The position numbers and the translations under genes were made by a program. From assembly GCA_031267855.1 (NCBI GenBank), contig JAIRYH010000089.1, forward strand, positions 1 through 11,501: a DNA stretch of 11,501 nt. Reading direction: 5' to 3'. The notes below the pieces were generated by a model. The model ran no database searches. It was not told the origin of the DNA and saw only the letters and a program-made list of their open reading frames with translations. Positions 1 to 6,003 of this stretch are shown in pieces (position 1 is the stretch's first letter; every line of letters starts with the position of its first letter). This DNA comes from Prevotellaceae bacterium. GTDB lineage: Bacteria > Bacteroidota > Bacteroidia > Bacteroidales > UBA932.

Positions 1-135
1 CGAAGAAAGGGAGTTCTGGGCAGATCCTAACGTGTCCCAGTATCCGCGATGGGCAATGATTTGCGTTTGCGCCTGTGCGCCGGTCATGCTGCACAGCCAC
101 AGTAAAACGATACCTGATAATTGTTTTGGTTTCAT
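1..135 (-). CDS. Glycerophosphodiester phosphodiesterase, exported (5' part only)
   Basis: This is the first 45 codons of a gene that runs leftward off the window. The reading starts at the ATG at 135-133 and stays open to base 1. Residues 1-22 (MKPKQLSG..., ending TGAQA) form a signal peptide with a hydrophobic stretch and an AQA-type cleavage site. The mature part begins with IIAHRGYW (residues 26-33) and continues GSAQNS (38-43). The HRG motif is the N-terminal active-site signature of the GDPD family (H29, R30), and HRGYW followed by SAQNS is common in Bacteroidota secreted members. These enzymes hydrolyse glycerophosphodiesters to glycerol-3-phosphate and an alcohol, here probably in the periplasm. 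The gene is divergent from rplM. The family call rests on one motif block because the rest of the protein lies outside the window. Confidence 0.8.
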   Translation of the reverse strand, partial: MKPKQLSGIVLLWLCSMTGAQAQTQIIAHRGYWDTLGSAQNSLSS

Positions 136-159
136 ATTCTTGCTTTATAAATGGTTTTG

Positions 160-191
160 CAAATATACAAAAATGTGATTAATGTGATCAA
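160..191 (-). promoter_or_regulatory. Probable Bacteroidota-type promoter for the phosphodiesterase gene
   Basis: On the minus strand, 167-160 reads TATATTTG, an exact match to the Bacteroidota -7 box TAnnTTTG. It lies about 25 bp upstream of the ATG at 135. A partial -33 box, TTG, lies at 191-189 with a 21-nt spacer. The -7 match is exact; the -33 box is weak. Confidence 0.55.
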
Positions 192-204
192 TGCGCTGAT
201 GTCA

Positions 205-220
205 GCCAACCTTCAACCTT
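205..220. repeat. Two-copy heptamer remnant (CAACCTT)x2 behind an AGCC junction
   Basis: Bases 207-220 are two direct copies of CAACCTT, preceded by AGC at 204-206. The same heptamer and a similar AGCC-to-array junction occur in the element at 11369-11466. It may be a degraded copy of that family, but two units of 7 bp are too short to be sure. It sits between the two divergent promoters. Confidence 0.35.
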
Positions 221-274
221 ATTGCGGCTACGGCAACTCATAAATGTATTTTTTATGGAATTTGCTAAAACGTG

Positions 275-305
275 TTTGTAAATTCAAAATAAAGCAGTAT
301 CTTTG
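275..305 (+). promoter_or_regulatory. Bacteroidota promoter of the rplM-rpsI-rpsB-tsf operon
   Basis: TTTG lies at 275-278 and TATCTTTG at 298-305, separated by exactly 19 nt. This fits the Bacteroidota sigma-ABfr consensus TTTG-N19-TAnnTTTG at every specified base. Transcription should begin near 311-313, giving a leader of about 45 nt before the GTG start of rplM. It is the best promoter in the window, as expected for a ribosomal protein operon. Confidence 0.85.
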
Positions 306-357
306 CAACCCTTTTGAAAAAAGACAATACTAATATACTAATTAAAAAATCAAGAAC

Positions 358-810
358 GTGGACACACAAAGTTACAAGACCGTATCGGCAAATGCCGCCA
401 CCGTCAACAAAGAGTGGCTGGTTATCGACGCAACGGATCAGGTATTGGGACGTCTTGCATCGCGCGTAGCATCCGTGCTTCGCGGCAAGCATAAAGTCAA
501 TTTCACGCCCCACGTGGATTGCGGCGACAATGTCATCGTTATTAACGCTGAAAAAATCCGCCTCACCGGCAAGAAACTGACCGAAAAAGTGTACGTCCGT
601 CACACCGGCTATCCCGGCGGCCAGCGCTTCACAACGCCCAAAGAGTTGCTGTCGCGTAAACCGTTTGCAGTAGTAGAGGAAGCCATACGCGGCATGCTTC
701 CGAAAAACCGTCTTGGCGCAGCGCTGTTCCGCAACCTGCACGTATATGTAGGCGCCGAACACCCGCACCAGGCACAGCAACCAAAACAAATTACCTTAAA
801 TGAAATTTAA
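358..810 (+). CDS. rplM: 50S ribosomal protein L13
   Basis: This gene encodes a 150-residue L13, a primary binder of 23S rRNA needed early in large-subunit assembly. The length is normal for the family. The start is a GTG at 358, chosen because the protein then begins MDTQSYKT as Bacteroidota L13 proteins do; no ATG lies nearby. Family blocks visible are the stretch around [18 protein letters not shown] (46-63), TGYPGGQR (83-90), and [19 protein letters not shown] (112-130) followed by [11 protein letters not shown]. It is the first gene of the operon, preceded by the promoter at 275-305 and followed 6 nt later by rpsI, the usual L13-S9 pairing in bacteria. No clear Shine-Dalgarno site is present, which is normal in this phylum. 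Confidence 0.97.
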   Translation: MDTQSYKTVSANAATVNKEWLVIDATDQVLGRLASRVASVLRGKHKVNFTPHVDCGDNVIVINAEKIRLTGKKLTEKVYVRHTGYPGGQRFTTPKELLSRKPFAVVEEAIRGMLPKNRLGAALFRNLHVYVGAEHPHQAQQPKQITLNEI

Positions 811-816
811 CAGAGC

Positions 817-1206
817 ATGGAAGTAATCAACGCACTCGGAAGACGAAAATCAGCAATTGCTCGCGTTTACGTGCATCCCGGCAAGGGCGCTATTGTTATC
901 AACAACCGCCCGATGGAACAGTACTTCCCGATGGACACCTTGCAGTACATCGTTAAGCAGCCGCTCGAACTGACCGGCACTGCTGCCAGCTACGACATCA
1001 AGGCAAACCTTGACGGCGGCGGCAGCAAAGGTCAGGCAGAAGCCCTCCGCTTGGCGATAGCACGTGCATTGTGCAAAATCGACAGGGAAGCGCATCGTCC
1101 GGCATTAAAGACCAATGGACTGCTCACCCGCGACCCCCGCGAGGTGGAACGCAAGAAACCCGGACAACCCGGCGCACGCAAACGCTTCCAGTTCAGCAAA
1201 CGGTAA
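817..1206 (+). CDS. rpsI: 30S ribosomal protein S9
   Basis: This gene encodes a 129-residue S9, the small-subunit protein whose C-terminal tail reaches towards P-site tRNA. The N-terminus MEVINALGRRKSAIARVYV, the central GGGSKGQAEALRLAIARAL segment and the basic end RKKPGQPGARKRFQFSKR are all diagnostic. The last residues SKR are the tail that contacts the tRNA anticodon stem in the ribosome. The ATG at 817 lies 6 nt after the rplM stop, so the two genes are almost certainly cotranscribed and perhaps translationally coupled. The length matches Bacteroidota relatives (about 128 residues), and nothing is missing. Confidence 0.97.
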   Translation: MEVINALGRRKSAIARVYVHPGKGAIVINNRPMEQYFPMDTLQYIVKQPLELTGTAASYDIKANLDGGGSKGQAEALRLAIARALCKIDREAHRPALKTNGLLTRDPREVERKKPGQPGARKRFQFSKR

Positions 1207-1422
1207 TTCATTTATCGTTGAAGAAAATGCACGACAACGGTTCCGAAACTTTCGACCATGAATTGGGCACTGCCCATTTTACGAAGTTGCCTTGTCGCGA
1301 AAAATTGCACGGATTGGCGCCAGCCGCTACTACCGTGCAATTGAAGTAAAGAAACGTAAAGCGTAACACAAATTTATCAACGCTTGACAACCAAAATTAA
1401 AAACATTAAAAAAGAAAACAAC
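1207..1422 (+). promoter_or_regulatory. Structured leader upstream of rpsB-tsf (candidate ribosomal protein leader RNA)
   Basis: The 216-bp gap between rpsI and rpsB holds no credible gene but several inverted repeats. CGAAA/TTTCG lies at 1244-1254. TGGGCA/TGCCCA lies at 1264-1269 and 1271-1276. A perfect 10-bp stem, AATTGCACGG with CCGTGCAATT, lies at 1303-1312 and 1333-1342 with a 20-nt loop. AAGCGT/ACGCTT lies at 1359-1364 and 1380-1385. The large stem has no T-tract after it, so it is not an intrinsic terminator. No TAnnTTTG box is visible, which argues for read-through from the rplM promoter. S2 represses rpsB-tsf through its leader in enterobacteria; a similar autogenous role here is inference. 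The loop of the large stem also contains GGCGCCAGCC, similar to the core of the dispersed repeats. Confidence 0.5.
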
Positions 1423-2223
1423 ATGTCCAGAACAAATTTCCAGGAACTTTTAGATGCCGGCGTGCACTTCGGCCACATGAAACGCAAGTGGAACCCGAAA
1501 ATGGCGCCGTATATTTTTATGGAAAAAAACGGTATCCATATTATTGACCTGCATAAAACCGTACTTAAAATAGACGAAGCTGCCGGCATTATGAAGCAGC
1601 TTGCCCGCAACGGTCGCAAAATCCTTTTTGTAGCCACCAAAAAACAAGCCAAAGAAATTGTGGCGGAACAAGCCAAGGCAATAAACATGCCGTATGTTAC
1701 GGAACGCTGGCCAGGCGGAATGCTTACCAATTTCCCGACCATTCGCAAAGCGGTGAAAAAAATGAACACCCTCGACAAAATGGTTACCGACGGCACATTT
1801 GAAACACTGGCAAAACGCGAACGGCTACAGGTAACGCGCCAACGCGCCAAACTGGAAAAAAACCTGGGCTCCATCGCCGATTTGAACCGCCTGCCTGCCG
1901 CCCTTTTCGTGGTGGATGTGCAAAAGGAAATCAATGCCGTGAAAGAAGCCAATCGCTTAAATATTCCGGTAATCGCAATGGTTGATACCTGCTGCGACCC
2001 CACGTCCATTGATTATGTCATTCCGGCTAACGACGACGCGGCAAAATCCATTTCACTGGTCGTTTCTGCTTTATGCCGGGCTATTGATGAAGGATTACAG
2101 GAAAGCAAGGTCGAAAAAGAGAAAAATGTCGGCGCTCCCGCAAAAGAAAAAGACAAGGAAGACGGCGGCGAAGGAAAGAAAATGCGCTCCCGGAGAAATC
2201 CGGCGAAGAAAAACGAAGAGTAA
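1423..2223 (+). CDS. rpsB: 30S ribosomal protein S2
   Basis: This gene encodes a 266-residue S2, which binds late in 30S assembly next to S1. The ATG at 1423 is chosen because the protein then begins MSRTNFQELLDAGVHFGHMK, the Bacteroidota S2 start. The frame stays open upstream to a TTG at 1384, but those extra 13 codons are not family-like. Visible blocks are KRKWNPKMAPYIF (20-32), the ATKKQAK segment (71-77), ERWPGGMLTNFPTIRKAVKKM (94-114), SIADLNRLPAALFVVD (150-165) and VIPANDDAAKSI (199-210). After about residue 227 the protein has a lysine- and glutamate-rich tail of about 40 residues, low in complexity; tails of this kind are variable in the phylum. It is followed 24 nt later by tsf, the conserved rpsB-tsf pair. 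Confidence 0.97.
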   Translation: MSRTNFQELLDAGVHFGHMKRKWNPKMAPYIFMEKNGIHIIDLHKTVLKIDEAAGIMKQLARNGRKILFVATKKQAKEIVAEQAKAINMPYVTERWPGGMLTNFPTIRKAVKKMNTLDKMVTDGTFETLAKRERLQVTRQRAKLEKNLGSIADLNRLPAALFVVDVQKEINAVKEANRLNIPVIAMVDTCCDPTSIDYVIPANDDAAKSISLVVSALCRAIDEGLQESKVEKEKNVGAPAKEKDKEDGGEGKKMRSRRNPAKKNEE

Positions 2224-2247
2224 AACACATATAATAAAGGAAGAATT

Positions 2248-3084
2248 ATGGAAATTAAAGCACAAGATGTAGCAAAGTTGCGCCAAATGACCGGCGCCGG
2301 CATGATGGACTGCAAAAACGCACTGGTAGGAGCCGGCGGCGACTTTGACCGTGCAAAAGAAATTATCCGCGAAAAAGGCAAGCTGATTGCCGCCAAACGC
2401 GCCGACCGTGAGACAACCGAAGGCGCGGTGATAGCAAAAGTTGCGGCAGATGCAAAGAAAGCCATATTGGTTGCGCTGGGTTGCGAAACCGACTTCGTTG
2501 CCGGAAATGCCGAATTCAAGGCTTTGGCAAACAGCATTGGCGACATCGCCCTGGCAGCGTTTCCCGCCACACTCGAAGCATTGAAAGCCGCACGCATCGG
2601 CGAAATAACCACTGAAGAACTGGTTACGCAACAAACCGGAAAATCCGGCGAAAAACACGTGATTGCCTATTACGGCATGCTGGAGGCACCTTTCATTTCT
2701 TCATATATTCACATGACCGGAAAGGTCGCAACCATTGTTGGATTTTCAAAAGCCATCGGCAACGAAGCCGGACGCGAAATAGCCATGCAAATTACGGCAA
2801 TGAACCCGGTATCGGTGAGCCGCAACGATTGCCCGGCAGAAGTTATCGAAAAAGAACTGTCCATTTACCGCGAGCAAATTCGCCAGGACCCGAAAATGGC
2901 AGATAAACCCGAAAACATGATTGAACAGATTGCACAGGGTAAACTGAACAAATTCTTTAAGGAAAGCACCCTCGAAGACCAGACTTTCGTGAAAGACGGT
3001 AAAATTTCCGTAGCGCAATATTTAAAATCGGTAGACGCCGAAGTGAAAGTTACAGGCTTCTGCCGTTTTTCGCTCAACGACTGA
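2248..3084 (+). CDS. tsf: Elongation factor Ts
   Basis: This gene encodes EF-Ts (278 residues), the nucleotide exchange factor that regenerates EF-Tu-GTP from EF-Tu-GDP. The N-terminal UBA-like helix bundle includes LRQMTGAGMMDCKNAL (11-26). The strongly conserved TDFV motif, which contacts EF-Tu, lies at residues 81-84 (CETDFVAGN). Two core subdomains follow, with AMNPVSVSR and the C-terminal GKLNKFFKESTLEDQ-F block seen in all EF-Ts proteins. The ATG at 2248 is supported by a good purine-rich site, AAAGGAAG, 7 nt upstream. The gene is the last of the ribosomal operon and is followed by a strong terminator. The length is within the normal range. Confidence 0.97.
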   Translation: MEIKAQDVAKLRQMTGAGMMDCKNALVGAGGDFDRAKEIIREKGKLIAAKRADRETTEGAVIAKVAADAKKAILVALGCETDFVAGNAEFKALANSIGDIALAAFPATLEALKAARIGEITTEELVTQQTGKSGEKHVIAYYGMLEAPFISSYIHMTGKVATIVGFSKAIGNEAGREIAMQITAMNPVSVSRNDCPAEVIEKELSIYREQIRQDPKMADKPENMIEQIAQGKLNKFFKESTLEDQTFVKDGKISVAQYLKSVDAEVKVTGFCRFSLND

Positions 3085-3085
3085 T

Positions 3086-3095
3086 ATTGGCCAAT
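3086..3095. repeat. Perfect 10-bp palindrome after the tsf stop codon
   Basis: ATTGGCCAAT starts 2 nt after the tsf stop codon (3082-3084). It could nest with the terminator hairpin that begins at 3105 or be chance. No function is assigned. Confidence 0.4.
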
Positions 3096-3104
3096 AATAA
3101 TAAC

Positions 3105-3140
3105 AAAAAGGCTTGCACTACCGCAAGCCTTTTTATTTTT
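3105..3140 (+). terminator. Rho-independent terminator of the rplM-tsf operon
   Basis: A perfect 12-bp stem, AAAAAGGCTTGC at 3105-3116 and GCAAGCCTTTTT at 3123-3134, encloses a 6-nt loop (ACTACC). It is followed by ATTTTTT. Because the A-run and T-run are paired, the stem would also work on the opposite strand. It lies 21 nt after the tsf stop. Confidence 0.93.
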
Positions 3141-3221
3141 TCAACAATTGCGCGAGCGAACCTTGCAAAAATAAAACATTCTTGAAAATTCCACAAATTG
3201 GAACACCGCATGATGTGCCGT

Positions 3222-3276
3222 CCGATTTAATCGGTGACAATCTGCGGGGTGTTTACAACTAAATTTCGTATCTTTG
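3222..3276 (+). promoter_or_regulatory. Probable promoter of the secreted protein/ammonia-lyase unit, with an upstream palindrome
   Basis: TATCTTTG at 3269-3276 matches the Bacteroidota -7 box TAnnTTTG exactly. No good TTTG is present 19 nt upstream, so the -33 element is degenerate. About 35 bp further upstream, CCGAT-TTA-ATCGG (3222-3234) is a short palindrome that could be an operator site. After the start site the transcript contains a CCCGC/GCGGG inverted repeat (within about 3278-3304). The leader to the ATG at 3351 would be about 65 nt. The operator idea is inference. Confidence 0.6.
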
Positions 3277-3350
3277 CCCCCGCAAAAAATTTGCAAGCGG
3301 GCTTGTTAAACCCCGTATGCATGATAAATTATAATCTAACACGTAATAAA

Positions 3351-3968
3351 ATGAAAAAGCATCTTTTTTTCTTTTCACTGCTGGTGCCGTTTTGCGTTGC
3401 GGCAAATGCACAAACCGCCGGCAACGATGCAACCGGCGTGCATGCCGACAATGTCGCGCCCATAGACATCAGGGCGGTTAACTTTTACGGCATTGACTTT
3501 TCCCTTGCCTCGGCCCCCGACGTGAAGGAACATCCAAGACAGTTTAAAAACGGCATTGTTAGAATTAACGATTTACTCTACCGGGAGGTACTGAAATACG
3601 ATTTCAAAAAATACACGGGACTGGAAATACTGGCTTATAATTTTGACGTTACCGGCGCCAGCAACGACAGCACAGACGCCCGGCTGTTAACGTCAAGAAA
3701 CCGGCGGCGCGAGATTTCGGAAGCCGATATTCAGAAAATCGTTGCATCGCTTTCAACCGGAAACGACGGACGGTTCGGACTGGTCTTCATTGCGGAAACG
3801 CTGAGCAAGGCAAGCCGGTCCGGGACTTATCGCGTGGTCTGCTTCGACGAGGCAACCAAACAAATTATTTATGCACGGAAAGTAACGGGAAAAGCCGGAG
3901 GATTTGGCGTAAGGAACTTTTGGGCAGCCTCCGTGCTCGACGTTTTAAAAAAATGGAACAGGAGATAG
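3351..3968 (+). CDS. Small secreted protein of unknown function, coupled to an ammonia-lyase
   Basis: The predicted protein has 205 residues. The ATG at 3351 is chosen because it gives a clean signal peptide: KK, a run of hydrophobic residues (LFFFSLLVPFCVAA), then an ANAQ cleavage site near residue 20. Translation from the upstream in-frame codon at 3234 would bury that signal peptide and would overlap the promoter. There is no lipobox cysteine, so the mature protein should be soluble in the periplasm or outside the cell. The C-terminal part ends with VTGKAGGFGVRNFWAASVLDVLK, which I recall as a recurring motif in small uncharacterised Bacteroidota proteins but cannot tie to a named domain. 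No catalytic motif is seen. Its stop codon lies 1 nt before the start of the ammonia-lyase, so the two are almost certainly coexpressed. Confidence 0.8.
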   Translation: MKKHLFFFSLLVPFCVAANAQTAGNDATGVHADNVAPIDIRAVNFYGIDFSLASAPDVKEHPRQFKNGIVRINDLLYREVLKYDFKKYTGLEILAYNFDVTGASNDSTDARLLTSRNRRREISEADIQKIVASLSTGNDGRFGLVFIAETLSKASRSGTYRVVCFDEATKQIIYARKVTGKAGGFGVRNFWAASVLDVLKKWNRR

Positions 3969-3969
3969 T

Positions 3970-5499
3970 ATGATACATTTGGAACTAACCATCGGCGACG
4001 TTTACGACGTCCTTTTTAATGCGAAGCCCGTAACGCTTTCGGACGGCACGTGGGAGAACGTCGAAAAAGGATTTAAATTCTTAGACCGGTTTTCAAGGGA
4101 AAAACTGATATACGGCATCAATACCGGCTTTGGCCCCATGGCGCAATACCGGATTGACGATAAAAGCCTCCGCGATTTGCAGTACAACATCATCAGAAGC
4201 CACTGCACGGGCGCCGGCGCACTGCTTCCCGACCGGTACGTCAAAGCCGTCATGCTGGCGCGGCTGGGCACCTTTTTAAGCGGCCATTCGGGCATCCATC
4301 CCTCCGTCATCAAATTGCTGGTCGAATTTATCAACCACGATATTTATCCGCTGATATTCGAACACGGCAGCGTGGGCGCCAGCGGCGATCTGGTACAGCT
4401 GGCACATGTTGCGCTGTGCCTTATCGGCGAAGGCGAAGTCCGCTACAGGGGCGAAACGGTGCCCGCAGAACAGGCGCTGGACGAACTGTGCCTCCAACCC
4501 GTCGGAATGCACGTGCGCGAAGGGCTGGCGCTCCTGAACGGCACGTCGGCCATGACGGGCATAGGCATGATCAATCTTTTTTATGCGAAAAAAATATTCG
4601 ACTGGGCTATTATTTCTTCGGCGATGGTGCATGAAATCGTGGCGGCCTTCGATGATTATTTCTCGGAAGAACTCAATGCCTCGAAAAAGCACGAGGGACA
4701 ACGGAAAGTGGCGGCCCTGCTGCGGGCAACACTGCAGGGCACAGCGCGCATCCGCAAGCGCAGCGCTTTTTTCTATGACCGGAAAACAGAAGAAACATAC
4801 ATCAAAGACAAGGTGCAGGAATATTATTCTATCCGTTGCGTGCCGCAGGTTTTGGGACCCGTAGCCGACGAAATCGAAAATGCGGAAAAAGTATTGATGA
4901 ACGAAATAAACTCGGCAAGCGACAACCCGATTGTAGATGCAGATGCCGGCAACGTCTTTCACGGCGGCAATTTTCACGGCGACTACGTTGCGTTTGAAAT
5001 GGACAAACTGAAAATTGCCGTCACCAAATTGACCATGCTGGCGGAGCGGCAAATGAACTACCTGTTCCACGAACGCCTCAACAACCTGCTGCCGCCGTTC
5101 GGGAACCTGGGTGTCCGGGGGCTGAACTACGGCCTGCAGGCGGCGCAGTTCACGGCTACCTCCACCACTGCCGAGTCGCAAACGCTCTCGAACCCCATGT
5201 ACGTCCACAGCATCCCGTGCAACAACGACAACCAGGACATTGTCAGCATGGGCGCCAATGCCGCGCTGCTGGCAAAAACCGTCATCGAAAATGCCTTCCA
5301 GGTGATGAGCATCCACATGATGGCTATCGTACAAGCCGTCGATTACTTAAAAATACAAAACCAGCTGTCGGTACGGACAAAGGAAGTATATCATGACATC
5401 CGTGCCTTCTTTCCGGCATTTACCGGCGACACCACCAAGCACAAGGATATTGCGCGCATGAACGAATATCTGAAAAACAAACCGCTTCCCGCCCTCTAA
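3970..5499 (+). CDS. hutH: HAL/PAL/TAL-family aromatic amino acid ammonia-lyase, probably tyrosine-type
   Basis: This 509-residue enzyme belongs to the MIO-dependent lyases, which remove ammonia from histidine, tyrosine or phenylalanine without an added cofactor. The self-forming MIO triad Ala-Ser-Gly is at 137-139 (in GSVGASGDLVQLAHVAL). The catalytic loop YGINTGFGP has Y48. Further family blocks are NGTSAMTGIG, YYSIRCVPQVLGP, NSASDNPIVD, HGGNFHGDY and NNDNQDIVSMG. The selectivity-loop region reads RSHCTG (76-81). hutH is the family symbol only. From memory, the sequence is much closer to the Flavobacterium johnsoniae tyrosine ammonia-lyase (YGxNTGFGPMAQYRI, IRSH, LTMLAERQ, TATSTTAESQ) than to catabolic HutH. 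No hutU, hutI or hutG is nearby. A product such as 4-coumarate for an aryl-polyene or dialkylresorcinol lipid is the likely use, but this is inference. AGGAGA precedes the start. Confidence 0.9.
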   Translation: MIHLELTIGDVYDVLFNAKPVTLSDGTWENVEKGFKFLDRFSREKLIYGINTGFGPMAQYRIDDKSLRDLQYNIIRSHCTGAGALLPDRYVKAVMLARLGTFLSGHSGIHPSVIKLLVEFINHDIYPLIFEHGSVGASGDLVQLAHVALCLIGEGEVRYRGETVPAEQALDELCLQPVGMHVREGLALLNGTSAMTGIGMINLFYAKKIFDWAIISSAMVHEIVAAFDDYFSEELNASKKHEGQRKVAALLRATLQGTARIRKRSAFFYDRKTEETYIKDKVQEYYSIRCVPQVLGPVADEIENAEKVLMNEINSASDNPIVDADAGNVFHGGNFHGDYVAFEMDKLKIAVTKLTMLAERQMNYLFHERLNNLLPPFGNLGVRGLNYGLQAAQFTATSTTAESQTLSNPMYVHSIPCNNDNQDIVSMGANAALLAKTVIENAFQVMSIHMMAIVQAVDYLKIQNQLSVRTKEVYHDIRAFFPAFTGDTTKHKDIARMNEYLKNKPLPAL

Positions 5500-5561
5500 C
5501 CCGACCCGGGCAGCCGTGTATTCCATGCCGCCGCCGCACCCCGCCGGCTTCCCCGTCATAC

Positions 5562-5581
5562 GACCGGCCTGCAGGCCGGTC
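5562..5581. repeat. Perfect 20-bp palindrome downstream of the ammonia-lyase
   Basis: GACCGGCCTGCAGGCCGGTC equals its own reverse complement over all 20 bp. It lies 62 bp after the lyase stop codon and runs into the first copy of the 42-bp repeat. It has no loop and no T-tract, so it is a poor intrinsic terminator. It could be a protein-binding site or the end of a repeat element. Confidence 0.75.
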
Positions 5582-5693
5582 TCCCCCACCCCGGGAGAAG
5601 CCAATCGAGTATGTAGATTCGTCTCCCCCACCCCGGGGGAAGCCAATCGAGTATGTAGATTCGTCTCCCCCACCCCGGGGGAAGCCAATCGAG
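5579..5693. repeat. Tandem 42-bp repeat, nearly three copies
   Basis: Units begin at 5579, 5621 and 5663 with a period of exactly 42 bp. Copies 1 and 2 differ at one base (GGGAGAAG versus GGGGGAAG). Copy 3 is complete only up to 5693. Each unit starts GTCTCCCCCACCCCGGG and then has GAAGCCAATCGAG. The AAGCCAA string resembles the core/array junction of the heptamer elements. Both strands stay open because 42 is a multiple of 3, giving apparent 14-residue protein repeats, but no start site or family supports coding. Confidence 0.9.
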
Positions 5694-5694
5694 G

Positions 5695-5916
5695 TTGAAT
5701 TAGGAATTGGGAATTAGGAATTAGGAATTGGCTGACGCCACCCGCCCGCCTGCCGCAATTCCTAATTCTTAATTCCTAATTCTAAATTCCCAAGGCGCCA
5801 CCTGCCCGCCTGCCGCAATTCTTAATTCCTAATTCCTAATTCTTAATTCCCAAGGCGCCACCCGCCCGCCTGCCGCAATTCTTAATTCCTAATTCTAAAT
5901 TCTAAATTCTAAATAA
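5695..5916. repeat. Composite heptamer-array element with three tandem 60-bp core-plus-array units
   Basis: A heptamer array of GAATTAG/GAATTGG type (5695-5730) is followed by three GC-rich cores of about 25 bp, near 5731-5755, 5793-5815 and 5853-5875. Each core (CGCCACCYGCCCGCCTGCCG) is followed by an array of complementary heptamers, AATTCCT/AATTCTT/AATTCTA. The core-plus-array unit repeats with a period of exactly 60 bp. The left array and the first right array can pair over about 35 bp with a few mismatches, mostly transitions that G-U pairs could tolerate in RNA. Read on the minus strand the first core ends GTGGCGTCAGCC, like the other elements. With the 42-bp repeats it fills most of the 504-bp gap between genes, and no gene is seen in it. 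Confidence 0.9.
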
Positions 5917-5948
5917 TTTGCCCAGTCCGGCAGAAAGGCGTAAATTTA
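5917..5948 (+). promoter_or_regulatory. Possible promoter of the ABC ATPase gene
   Basis: TTTG at 5917-5920 and TAAATTTA at 5941-5948 are separated by 20 nt. The second box differs from TAnnTTTG only at the last base. Transcription would start near 5955, about 50 bp before the ATG at 6004. The site begins right where the last heptamer array ends, so the repeats stop just short of it. Confidence 0.45.
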
Positions 5949-6003
5949 CACGCTTTCGCTTTTATGGCCGGCTTAATCAATAAAAAACAGGGAGAAATCG
6001 TAT

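Noticed and set aside
265..789. Minus-strand frame of 174 codons opposite rplM
   Set aside because: It overlaps the exact-match operon promoter and the complete L13 gene.
1071..1349. Plus-strand frame of 92 codons overlapping the end of rpsI and the rpsB leader
   Set aside because: Its first half is out-of-frame S9 coding sequence and its second half is the structured leader; no independent support.
1384..1422. Earlier TTG start of rpsB
   Set aside because: The added residues are not family-like, while the ATG at 1423 gives the standard S2 start MSRTNF.
4276..5334. Long minus-strand frame of 352 codons inside the ammonia-lyase gene
   Set aside because: It is the antisense shadow of a gene with full family motifs; its translation is rich in H, F and V with no recognisable domain.
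3970..5499. Catabolic histidine ammonia-lyase of a hut operon
   Set aside because: No hutU, hutI, hutG or formiminotransferase gene is near, and the remembered sequence is closer to flavobacterial tyrosine ammonia-lyase. Histidine activity is not excluded.
5347..5698. Repeat proteins on either strand with 14-residue repeats (SPTPGEANRV type on plus, SPGVGETNLHTRL type on minus)
   Set aside because: The frames are open only because 42 bp is a multiple of 3. There is no start site, signal peptide or family match, and the minus frame runs into the lyase gene.
5579..5916. CRISPR array
   Set aside because: The repeats are directly adjacent with fixed 42-bp and 60-bp periods and no unique spacers; what lies between the 60-bp cores is itself periodic. 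No cas gene is present.
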